From Flavobacteriales bacterium (GTDB taxonomy: Bacteria; Bacteroidota; Bacteroidia; Flavobacteriales; BACL11), in assembly GCA_002728175.1 (NCBI GenBank), contig PBVH01000020.1, positions 7,341 to 20,169 on the forward strand: a stretch of DNA of 12,829 nt. Direction: 5' to 3'. The position numbers were made by a program, and so were the translations under genes. Within the stretch, counting starts at the first letter, position 1. Each line of letters starts with the position of its first letter. The notes under the pieces are model-generated. The model was not told the DNA's origin, ran no database searches, and saw only the letters and a list, made by a program, of their open reading frames with translations. Positions 1-6,635 of this stretch are shown piece by piece.

Positions 1-962
1 GAAATTCTATGTTCTGTTACTCTACCTTGAGGATAATTATATGTTCTAATTTTTGCAGATCTATCACCAGTTGAAACCATAGTTTTTCTATGTTTAGCTT
101 CTTCTTCTAATTTTTTTTGTAACTCCATCTCATAAATTCTTGAACGAAGAACCTTGAGTGCTTTATCATAATTTTTATGCTGAGATTTTTGATCCTGACA
201 TTGAGCAACAATTCCAGTTGGAATATGTGTTAGTCTAACAGCAGAATATGTAGTGTTTACCGATTGTCCACCAGGACCTGATGAGCAATATGTATCTTTA
301 CGAATATCATTTTGATTTAACTCAATATCAAATTCCTCAGCTTCTGGTAAAACTATAACCGTCGCAGCTGATGTATGAACGCGACCTTGAGTTTCAGTGT
401 CAGGAACTCTCTGAACTCTATGTACTCCTGATTCAAACTTTAACTGTCCATATACATCCTCTCCTAAAACATTGAAAATTATTTCTTTATAGCCACCAAC
501 TGTCCCTTCAGCAATATCAACAATTTCAATTTTCCATCCTTTAGTAGCTGCATAAGAAGAATACATTCTAAATAAATCTCCAGCAAAAATACTTGCTTCA
601 TCACCACCTGTTCCAGCTCTAATTTCCATAACAGCATTTTTTTCATCTGCAGGATCTTTGGGAATTAATAATAACTTGATTTCGTCATCCATCACAACTT
701 TTCTATTTAAGCTAATATCAAGTTCGCTTCTAGCCATTTCCTTCATTTCTATATCATCAGAATTTGAAATAATATCTTTGGCTTCTTCAATATTATCTAT
801 TAGTCCTGCATATTCTTTATATGCCTTAATTATAGGTTCTAAATCTTTATATTCTTTACTTAACTGAATATAACTTTTCATATCATTCATAGCATCAGGT
901 GAAGATATCAATTTTTCTACCTCCAAATATCTGTTATTAATGTCTTTTAACTTTTCAATCAT
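1..962 (-). CDS. prfA: Peptide chain release factor 1 (RF1), C-terminus cut by the window edge
   Basis: RF1 recognises UAA and UAG in the ribosomal A site and triggers hydrolysis of peptidyl-tRNA. I translated the minus strand from the ATG at 962-960 and read 320 residues without interruption to the left edge; the family is usually about 355-360 residues, so roughly 40 are missing. Visible marks: an acidic helical N-terminal region (about 1-95), the conserved IRAGTGGDEA segment (114-123), the stop-codon-reading loop PxT as P187-D188-T189, the peptidyl-hydrolysis motif GGQ at 231-233 inside SSGPGGQSVNTT, and QDQKSQHKN (256-264). A PxT loop rather than SPF identifies RF1, not RF2. The start shares one base with the purM stop (TAATG on the minus strand), so purM and prfA are very likely cotranscribed and translationally coupled. 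The purM-prfA order is, to my knowledge, common in Bacteroidota. The identification is firm. Confidence 0.97.
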   Translation of the reverse strand, partial: MIEKLKDINNRYLEVEKLISSPDAMNDMKSYIQLSKEYKDLEPIIKAYKEYAGLIDNIEEAKDIISNSDDIEMKEMARSELDISLNRKVVMDDEIKLLLIPKDPADEKNAVMEIRAGTGGDEASIFAGDLFRMYSSYAATKGWKIEIVDIAEGTVGGYKEIIFNVLGEDVYGQLKFESGVHRVQRVPDTETQGRVHTSAATVIVLPEAEEFDIELNQNDIRKDTYCSSGPGGQSVNTTYSAVRLTHIPTGIVAQCQDQKSQHKNYDKALKVLRSRIYEMELQKKLEEEAKHRKTMVSTGDRSAKIRTYNYPQGRVTEHRI

Positions 963-2131
963 TATTGATATGTGAAGATCCCATTTGGAGATGAGATAGT
1001 TAGTTTTTTTTCTTTGGAGGATTCTACCCTTCCTATAATTTTTGCTTCTACTCCGAAAGATTTTGATATATCAACTATTTGATTTGCAATATTTTCAGAA
1101 ACATATAATTCCATTCGATGTCCCATATTAAAGACCTTATACATTTCTTTCCAATTAGTTGAAGATTCCTTTTGGATTAGATCAAATAATGGTGGTGTTT
1201 TAAATAAATTATCTTTAACAATATGAAGATTATTTATAAAATTTAAAATTTTTGTTTGACCACCACCAGTACAATGAATCATACCATGAATATCCTGTCG
1301 GTGTTGTTCAAGAATTTTTTTTATAATTGGAGCATATGTTCTAGTTGGTGAAAGAACTAATCTTCCAATATTTACATCAACATTTTGTATAGTATCGGTT
1401 AGATTTTTTGATCCTGAATAAACTAGATCATCAGGAATATTGTTATCATAACTTTCAGGATATTTTGTTGCAAGATTGCTAGAAAAGATATCGTGTCTTG
1501 CTGAAGTTAATCCATTACTTCCCATACCGCCATTATAAAAATCTTCATAGCTCGATTTTCCAAAAGAAGAAAGACCTACAATAACATCACCAGATTTAAT
1601 ATTATCATTATTAATAATTTCATTTCGTTTTATTCGAGCTAAAACTGTTGTGTCAACAATTATTGTACGTACAACATCTCCAACATCTGCAGTCTCACCA
1701 CCAGTTGATTTTATATTTACTCCGTATTTTTTATATTTCTGAATTAATTCTTCTGTTCCGTTAATAATTTCGGAAATTACATCACCAGGTATTAAATTTT
1801 TATTTCTTCCAATAGTTGAAGATAGCATGATGTTATCTGTAATTCCAACGCAAAGTAAATCGTCAATATTCATAACAATAGAATCTTGCGCAATTCCTTT
1901 CCAAACTGACATATCTCCCGTCTCTTTCCAATATATGTAAGCTAAAGACGATTTTGTACCTGCTCCATCCGCATGCATTGCAATGCAATAATCATCATCA
2001 AATGCTAGGTAATCTGGAACTACTTTACAAAATGCATTTGGAAATAATCCTTTATTGATTTTTTTTATCGCATTGTGAACATCCTCCTTATCCGCCGAAA
2101 CACCTCTTTGATTGTATCTATTATCTTTCAT
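962..2131 (-). CDS. purM: Phosphoribosylformylglycinamidine cyclo-ligase (AIR synthase)
   Basis: PurM closes the imidazole ring of purines, converting FGAM plus ATP to AIR in the cytosol. From the chosen ATG at 2131 the product has 389 residues, longer than the roughly 345 of E. coli PurM; I recall similar lengths in Bacteroidota homologues. Motifs in order: HADGAGTK (53-60, the DGxGTK nucleotide/substrate loop), STGGETADV (142-150), GLTSAR (207-212), SPTRTYAP (261-268), HCTGGGQTK (286-294) and FNMGHRMELYV (334-344). The frame also opens five codons upstream at a GTG (2146), but that codon lies inside the terminator stem, and the ATG gives the natural N-terminus MKDNRYNQRGV. The gene ends in TAA overlapping the prfA ATG by one base. 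Immediately upstream (2137-2164) is an intrinsic terminator in the same direction, leaving only five bases between its T-tract and the start codon. Its transcription must therefore involve read-through or a start inside or above the hairpin. Confidence 0.96.
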   Translation of the reverse strand: MKDNRYNQRGVSADKEDVHNAIKKINKGLFPNAFCKVVPDYLAFDDDYCIAMHADGAGTKSSLAYIYWKETGDMSVWKGIAQDSIVMNIDDLLCVGITDNIMLSSTIGRNKNLIPGDVISEIINGTEELIQKYKKYGVNIKSTGGETADVGDVVRTIIVDTTVLARIKRNEIINNDNIKSGDVIVGLSSFGKSSYEDFYNGGMGSNGLTSARHDIFSSNLATKYPESYDNNIPDDLVYSGSKNLTDTIQNVDVNIGRLVLSPTRTYAPIIKKILEQHRQDIHGMIHCTGGGQTKILNFINNLHIVKDNLFKTPPLFDLIQKESSTNWKEMYKVFNMGHRMELYVSENIANQIVDISKSFGVEAKIIGRVESSKEKKLTISSPNGIFTYQ

Positions 2132-2136
2132 AATAT

Positions 2137-2164
2137 AAAAAAGCACCCTAAGTTCAGGATGCTT
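2137..2164 (-). terminator. Intrinsic terminator after the PorE-like gene, directly before purM
   Basis: On the minus strand the arm AAGCATCCT (2164-2156) pairs with AGGGTGCTT (2149-2141) through nine base pairs including one G.U, with a six-base loop (2155-2150). The stem runs into six T residues (2142-2137). This is a classical rho-independent terminator 21 bases after the stop codon of the PorE-like gene. No T-tract follows on the plus strand, so it acts in one direction. A second copy of AAGCAC (2172-2167) just upstream can pair with the same GTGCTT (2146-2141), so an alternative, weaker hairpin competes with the terminator stem. Confidence 0.85.
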
Positions 2165-2185
2165 AAGTGCTTGTAAAAAATATAT

Positions 2186-4213
2186 TTATTCATTTACACT
2201 AGGCAATAAAGAAGTCTCAGATTGAGAAGTTTCCTCATCTGGTAAAACCTTAAAAGTAGTTCTTCTATTATACTGATGTGCTTTCTCTTTATTTTTTCTG
2301 AACTTTATTTTTTTGATATAAGATTTAGTTAAAACATCTCCTTCTTTAAATCTTCCGTCTTTATTAACAATAACAAATGGTACAGACTCACCTTTTCCAA
2401 CTGCAATTAATCTTTCCTTTTGGATACCCTTACTTATTAAATAATCTACACATACATCTGCTCTTTTTTGAGATAACTCGATGTTTTGTTTTTCACCTCC
2501 TCTAAAATCTGTATGGGATGTAAGCTCAATAACAATTTCTGGATTATCATTTAATGTTTCTACTAAAAGATCTAAATCAACAATTGATTGTGGTCTTAAA
2601 TCCCATTTGGCAAAATCATATTCAATCCTTGGTAAAATAATTTCTTTTTTGATAGGATCTAATTGTAAATCTATTACAAATGTCTTATTTTCATGTATAT
2701 CTTGGGTTGTAAAACTTGCTGTTTTATTTAAATAACCTTCATGTTCGATAAAAAGATCATATGTTGTTATTGGTTGAATGTCTGATTTTCTGTAAAGACC
2801 TGTATTATCAGATATTACTGTGTAAGTCAAACTATCAGAAGAAGTTATTTGAACTGATACAGCAGTTAGTATTTCTCCAGTTTTTGAATCAGTTATTGTT
2901 CCTTTAACATCAAATTCTAGCTTAGGTAGTTCAAATTGATAAATATCATCACCTCCCTTACCACCTTTTCTGTTTGACGTTAAATAACCTCTTTCAGATG
3001 ATCGTTCAACAATTATTCCAAAATCATCAGATGCTGAATTGATTGGAAACTTTAAATTACTTACAACTGAATAAATATCATTTTCATCTTTGTTAGCCAC
3101 AAAAATATCTAAACCACCCATACCTGCATGTCCGTTGGAAGCGAAATAAAGATCTCCGCTTTCATGTAAAAAAGGAAACTGTTCATCTCCAGGGGTATTA
3201 ACTGCTGGACCTAAATTAACTGGAGTTGACCATGCATTTCTTTTTTCTTTTGTTGATATCCACAAATCATTACCTCCATAACCACCACTCATATTAGCAG
3301 AAAAAACTAAAACAAAGTTATCTTCAGATTCTAAAACAGAAGGATGACCAATAGTAATTCCTGAATCAATATCAATTTGTAATTGCTGTGGATCACCCCA
3401 TAATTTTCCTTTTTTCGAAGACACACAAATTGAACAATTGTTTATTTTTTTATCTTCAGCGCTACATTTTGTAAAATACATTCTGTTTCCTCTACTATTA
3501 AGATATGAAGATCCTTCATGAGCATTTCCACTGTTAATTGGGGATGGTAAAAGAGCTGGCGCACTCCACTTACCACTTTTTTGGAGTTTAGATACATAAA
3601 TATCAGTATAATTTTCTCCTGTTCTTTCATCAATATCTTCAGAGAGACCACCTTCTCGTGAAGAGGTAAAATAGATTTCATTATAATCACTATTTCCAAA
3701 AGATGGTGAAAAATCACTATTTTTTGAGTTTAACACTGATAAAGGTTTTACAACATATCTTGTGGGATTTTTTAGCCACTTTTGTGCAAATTCACATGAT
3801 TTCTTACCAATTTCACCTCTGACGTCTGTTGGATTTAATTTTGAATATTCATTGTAGTATTTGATTGCTGTTTCATAATTTTCTTGGATCTTTAGAATAT
3901 CAGCATAATGTAAGTAAACAATTACATCAGGGTACTTAGCTCTAATAGCTCTTTTATAAAAACTAGCAGCTCTTTTGTAGTTTAATGAATATCGATAACA
4001 TTCTGCTTGCTTAAATATTATTTCAGCTTTGATAGCTTTATTTTTAGTTTTTTTGTATGCTTTTTTGTAAAGATCAGCAGCTTTAATATATTCTTCATTT
4101 TCAAAAGCAATATCAGCTTTAACTAATTTTCTATTTTTAGTTTGTGCTTGAGCAAATTCAATAGTAAATGATGTTAACAACAGAAAAATTGATAGTTTTA
4201 AGAAATATTTCAT
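2186..4213 (-). CDS. PorE-like OmpA-family envelope protein (TPR, five-bladed propeller, CRD-like domain, OmpA C-terminal domain)
   Basis: This 675-residue protein has a hydrophobic signal peptide (about 1-23, ending AQA before Q24). It is followed by TPR-like helices (about 25-150, e.g. NEEYIKAADLYKKAYKK and ENYETAIKYYNEYSKLNP). Five PD40/WD40-like blades lie at about 167-189, 231-250, 288-318, 343-371 and 393-425, each with a 'YFTS/YFAS...GG.D' type strand pair. A carboxypeptidase-regulatory-like beta domain spans about 432-518, and an OmpA C-terminal domain about 530-657. The last contains TSHTDFRGG (565-573; D569) and LSQKRA (580-585; R584), the Asp and Arg that hold the peptide of peptidoglycan in this family, and ends with NRRTTFKVL. 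The same domain order and near-identical length describe P. gingivalis PorE, a T9SS component anchored to peptidoglycan. Many Bacteroidota carry several paralogues of this type, so exact orthology is inferred. I see no lipobox cysteine at the cleavage site. It appears monocistronic: divergent neighbour upstream, terminator downstream. Confidence 0.85.
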   Translation of the reverse strand: MKYFLKLSIFLLLTSFTIEFAQAQTKNRKLVKADIAFENEEYIKAADLYKKAYKKTKNKAIKAEIIFKQAECYRYSLNYKRAASFYKRAIRAKYPDVIVYLHYADILKIQENYETAIKYYNEYSKLNPTDVRGEIGKKSCEFAQKWLKNPTRYVVKPLSVLNSKNSDFSPSFGNSDYNEIYFTSSREGGLSEDIDERTGENYTDIYVSKLQKSGKWSAPALLPSPINSGNAHEGSSYLNSRGNRMYFTKCSAEDKKINNCSICVSSKKGKLWGDPQQLQIDIDSGITIGHPSVLESEDNFVLVFSANMSGGYGGNDLWISTKEKRNAWSTPVNLGPAVNTPGDEQFPFLHESGDLYFASNGHAGMGGLDIFVANKDENDIYSVVSNLKFPINSASDDFGIIVERSSERGYLTSNRKGGKGGDDIYQFELPKLEFDVKGTITDSKTGEILTAVSVQITSSDSLTYTVISDNTGLYRKSDIQPITTYDLFIEHEGYLNKTASFTTQDIHENKTFVIDLQLDPIKKEIILPRIEYDFAKWDLRPQSIVDLDLLVETLNDNPEIVIELTSHTDFRGGEKQNIELSQKRADVCVDYLISKGIQKERLIAVGKGESVPFVIVNKDGRFKEGDVLTKSYIKKIKFRKNKEKAHQYNRRTTFKVLPDEETSQSETSLLPSVNE

Positions 4214-4215
4214 TA

Positions 4216-4246
4216 CAAATTAATTTATTGGTGCTAAAATAAACAA
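4216..4246 (-). promoter_or_regulatory. Candidate Bacteroidota-type promoter of the PorE-like gene
   Basis: On the minus strand a TTG (4246-4244) is followed after 20 bases by TTAATTTG (4223-4216), which matches the -7 consensus TAnnTTTG except for the second base. Only two bases separate this box from the ATG at 4213, so if the box is used the transcript would begin at or inside the start codon. The match could be chance in such AT-rich DNA. Confidence 0.3.
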
Positions 4247-4405
4247 TAATTTATAATTAGAAGAAATTCTTATATTAGATAGAAACAATTATTTGTTAAT
4301 AAAATATTAGTAAATTAATAAAAAGACCTAAAATAAGTTCGTGATTGAGAGAAAAATATTCTATTTATTTGTATTCTAATAAATAAATAAACTAAAATTC
4401 TACAA

Positions 4406-5425
4406 ATGAATAGATCAAAACTTGAATACATTTGGCTAGACGGCTACGTACCAACTCAAAACATGAGAAGTAAAACTAAAGTAATTGAAAATTTTTCAGG
4501 TAAATTAGAAGATTGTCCTAACTGGTCCTTTGATGGAAGTTCTACAAAACAAGCTGAAGGAAATTCCTCAGATTGTATATTAAAACCTGTAGCAATATAT
4601 CCTGACCCTGAGAGAGTGAACGGATATCTTGTAATGACAGAGGTCCTTAATCCTGATGGAACACCTCATGTTTCGAATGCAAGAGCAACAATAGATGACG
4701 ATGATAATGATTTTTGGTTTGGATTTGAACAAGAATATTTTATAATGGATGTTGAAACTCAATTACCTCTTGGCTTCCCTCTAGGAGGTTATCCTGGACC
4801 TCAAGGACTATATTATTGCTCTGTTGGGGGGAAAAATACCCATGGGAGACATTTTGTTGAAGAACATGCTGATTTATGTCTAAATGCAGGTTTAAACTTT
4901 GAAGGAATCAATCAAGAAGTTGCCTGCGGACAGTGGGAGTTTCAATTGTTTGCAAAAGGAGCAAAAAAAGCAGGTGATGAAATTTGGATTGCTCGTTATT
5001 TATTAGACAGACTAACAGAAAACTATGGATACTATATTGAATATCATCCTAAACCTGTTAAAGGAGATTGGAACGGTTCTGGTATGCATGCTAATTTCTC
5101 CAATTCAGTTTTAAGAAGTTGTGGATCCAAAGAAGTATATGAAAAAATATGTGAAGCTTTTAGACCTGTAGCATCTGAACATATTGCGGTATATGGTGCA
5201 TTCAATGAACAAAGACTAACCGGTCTTCATGAAACAGCTTCAATTAAAGATTTCAGCTATGGTATTTCAGATCGTGGTGCGTCAATTAGAATTCCAATTG
5301 GCACTGTTGAAGCTGGCTGGAAAGGTTGGTTAGAAGATAGAAGACCAGCATCAAACGCAGATCCATACAAAATTGCAAGTAGGATAATTAAAACTGTTAA
5401 ATCAGCAAATGTTTTGGTGGCTTAA
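4406..5425 (+). CDS. Glutamine synthetase, type II (eukaryote-like GSII)
   Basis: The enzyme condenses glutamate and ammonia at the cost of ATP, the main entry of ammonium into glutamine. The 339-residue product is far shorter than GSI (about 470) and GSIII (about 730) and has the GSII landmarks. The beta-grasp half is about 1-85 with NWSFDGSST (39-47). The catalytic half begins at about residue 104 with FGFEQEY (105-111; E108, E110), GINQEVACGQWEFQ (167-180; E171, E178), HPKPVKGDWNGSGMHANFS (214-232; H228), NEQRLTGLHE (267-276; R270), DRGASIRIP (289-297) and LEDRRPASNADPY (309-321). All metal and substrate ligand positions I can judge are retained, so it should be active. It is a single gene, divergent from the PorE-like gene, and its stop directly abuts the stop of the convergent antiporter gene. 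No PII or other nitrogen regulator is in the window. Confidence 0.95.
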   Translation: MNRSKLEYIWLDGYVPTQNMRSKTKVIENFSGKLEDCPNWSFDGSSTKQAEGNSSDCILKPVAIYPDPERVNGYLVMTEVLNPDGTPHVSNARATIDDDDNDFWFGFEQEYFIMDVETQLPLGFPLGGYPGPQGLYYCSVGGKNTHGRHFVEEHADLCLNAGLNFEGINQEVACGQWEFQLFAKGAKKAGDEIWIARYLLDRLTENYGYYIEYHPKPVKGDWNGSGMHANFSNSVLRSCGSKEVYEKICEAFRPVASEHIAVYGAFNEQRLTGLHETASIKDFSYGISDRGASIRIPIGTVEAGWKGWLEDRRPASNADPYKIASRIIKTVKSANVLVA

Positions 5426-6400
5426 TTACTTTGATGCTATATTAAATACGATATATATTATGTAGGCTGTTAACAAAAAATAGCCATGATGTTTAGTAAT
5501 AACTTTGTTTTTCGAAATGTACATAAATAAACCTAATAAAAACGTAATAAATAGCATATAAAGATAATCATAATATATTATCTCTTTATCAGTAATTTTA
5601 ATTTCCTTAATAACTGTAGATATTCCTATAACTGCTAGAATATTAAAAATATTAGAGCCAATTAAATTTCCAATTGCTATACCTTGTTGTTTTTTATAAT
5701 AAGCTACAATTGAAGTAACTAGCTCTGGTACACTTGTCCCGAAAGCAACAATTGTAACAGCAATTACTCTATCTGAGATACCAAAATAACTAGCTATATC
5801 AATTGTATTTTTAACTAGCATATCTGCACCTGATTTCAAAGCAAAAACCCCAAATAATAGTAAAGTAATATTTTTTATTATATGAAAATTGTTTTTAAAG
5901 CTTTCAACATCTTTTGATTTATTTATATCTAAAGATTCAATATTATGTCCTATACTAATTATATATATCAAATAAAAAATTAAAATAATTAGAAATAAGG
6001 TTCCAATCCAAAAGTTAATTGATAACGAAAAAAACATAACAAAACCTAATAATAAACTAATTATTAAGAGAAATGGATAATCAATTTTAAAAGTTTGTTG
6101 TGATATATTTAAATTACTTAAAATGGCTAGTATTGCCATTACAAGAGATAAATTAGCAATATTCGATCCAAAAACATTACCCAGTGCTATATTACTACTT
6201 CCTTCTAAAAGTGCTTCAATACTTACAAAAATTTCAGGTAGGGATGTAGCAAAAGAAACTATAGTTAGTCCTATAATAAGTGTTGGAATACGTAAAACAT
6301 TAGCAATAAAAACTGAAGATTTTATAATAATTCCACCACTTACGTATAAAATTACTATACTTAATATCAATAAAATTAAAGGTGTTATTAAAGAGATCAT
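5426..6400 (-). CDS. CaCA-family cation antiporter (sodium/calcium exchanger, YrbG-like)
   Basis: This is a 324-residue, very hydrophobic inner-membrane protein with about ten predicted membrane segments in two inverted halves. Each half carries an alpha-repeat: GLTIVSFATSLPE (44-56) with GNVFGSN (74-80), and AVTIVAFGTSVPE (214-226) with GNLIGSN (244-250). E56 and E226 correspond to the paired acidic residues that bind Ca2+/Na+ in the Ca2+/cation antiporter superfamily. A polar loop (about 152-175) separates the halves, as in YrbG-type bacterial members. The first repeat has SFATS where GTS is usual, a conservative change. The ATG overlaps the tatA stop as ATGA (6400-6397), so translation is probably coupled to tatA in a secDF-tatA-antiporter operon. 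Substrate (Ca2+/Na+, Ca2+/H+ or K+-dependent) cannot be decided from sequence. No terminator follows its stop. Confidence 0.93.
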   Translation of the reverse strand: MISLITPLILLILSIVILYVSGGIIIKSSVFIANVLRIPTLIIGLTIVSFATSLPEIFVSIEALLEGSSNIALGNVFGSNIANLSLVMAILAILSNLNISQQTFKIDYPFLLIISLLLGFVMFFSLSINFWIGTLFLIILIFYLIYIISIGHNIESLDINKSKDVESFKNNFHIIKNITLLLFGVFALKSGADMLVKNTIDIASYFGISDRVIAVTIVAFGTSVPELVTSIVAYYKKQQGIAIGNLIGSNIFNILAVIGISTVIKEIKITDKEIIYYDYLYMLFITFLLGLFMYISKNKVITKHHGYFLLTAYIIYIVFNIASK

Positions 6401-6597
6401 TTCTTAATATCAAAATCATCTTTAATATCAGAACTATTTTTTTGAATTTCTTTTCTGACATCATCAGAAGCATCTTGGATTTCTCTAATAACTTTTCCTG
6501 CAGATCTAGCTAAAGATGGGATTTTATTAGCACCAAAAAAAACTATAATAAAAAAAAGTATTATTATTATTTCAGATCCGCCAATAAATAAAAACAT
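6397..6597 (-). CDS. tatA: Twin-arginine translocase subunit TatA/TatE
   Basis: This 66-residue protein has the TatA plan: a very short periplasmic N-terminus, one transmembrane helix (about 4-20), the hinge FGANKIP (21-27, equivalent to the family's FG..KLP), an amphipathic helix (about 28-42, LARSAGKVIREIQDA) and a charged C-terminal tail (43-66). TatA oligomerises with TatC to pass folded proteins with twin-arginine signals across the inner membrane. No tatB or tatC is in the window; Bacteroidota generally use a TatAC system. It lies 38 bases after secDF and its TGA overlaps the antiporter ATG by four bases, which indicates an operon. TatB is less likely because of the short tail. Confidence 0.9.
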   Translation of the reverse strand: MFLFIGGSEIIIILFFIIVFFGANKIPSLARSAGKVIREIQDASDDVRKEIQKNSSDIKDDFDIKK

Positions 6598-6612
6598 ATC
6601 TTATTTTAATAA

Positions 6613-6627
6613 AGTTATTAAATAACT
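6613..6627 (-). repeat. Small inverted repeat in the secDF-tatA gap
   Basis: AGTTATT (6613-6619) and AATAACT (6621-6627) are perfect inverted copies around a single base, in the 38-base space between the secDF stop and the tatA start. As RNA it could form only a weak, AT-rich stem with no following T-run, so it is not a convincing terminator. It might be an mRNA-processing or protein-binding site, or chance. Confidence 0.35.
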
Positions 6628-6635
6628 ATAGTCTG

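Noticed and set aside
658..867. Short plus-strand open frame inside prfA
   Set aside because: It is antisense to conserved RF1 sequence and gives a low-complexity Ser/Ile-rich translation.
2132..2146. GTG at 2146 as the purM start, five codons upstream of the ATG
   Set aside because: The GTG lies inside the terminator stem and adds hydrophobic residues not expected at a PurM N-terminus; the ATG at 2131 gives a normal start.
3442..3717. 91-codon open frame on the minus strand in another frame of the PorE-like gene
   Set aside because: It lies wholly within the propeller coding sequence in a shifted frame, and the main frame is uninterrupted, so no frameshift or nested gene is supported.
4362..4385. 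Hairpin TATTTATT/AATAAATA before the glutamine synthetase start
   Set aside because: The stem is entirely A-T with an eight-base loop and is expected by chance in this AT-rich spacer. The overlapping TTTATTTG is also a poor -7 match.
4214..4405. Small gene, riboswitch or RNA in the divergent spacer between the PorE-like gene and glutamine synthetase
   Set aside because: No coding frame with a plausible start, no GC-rich conserved stems and no T-box or riboswitch landmarks are visible in these 192 bases.
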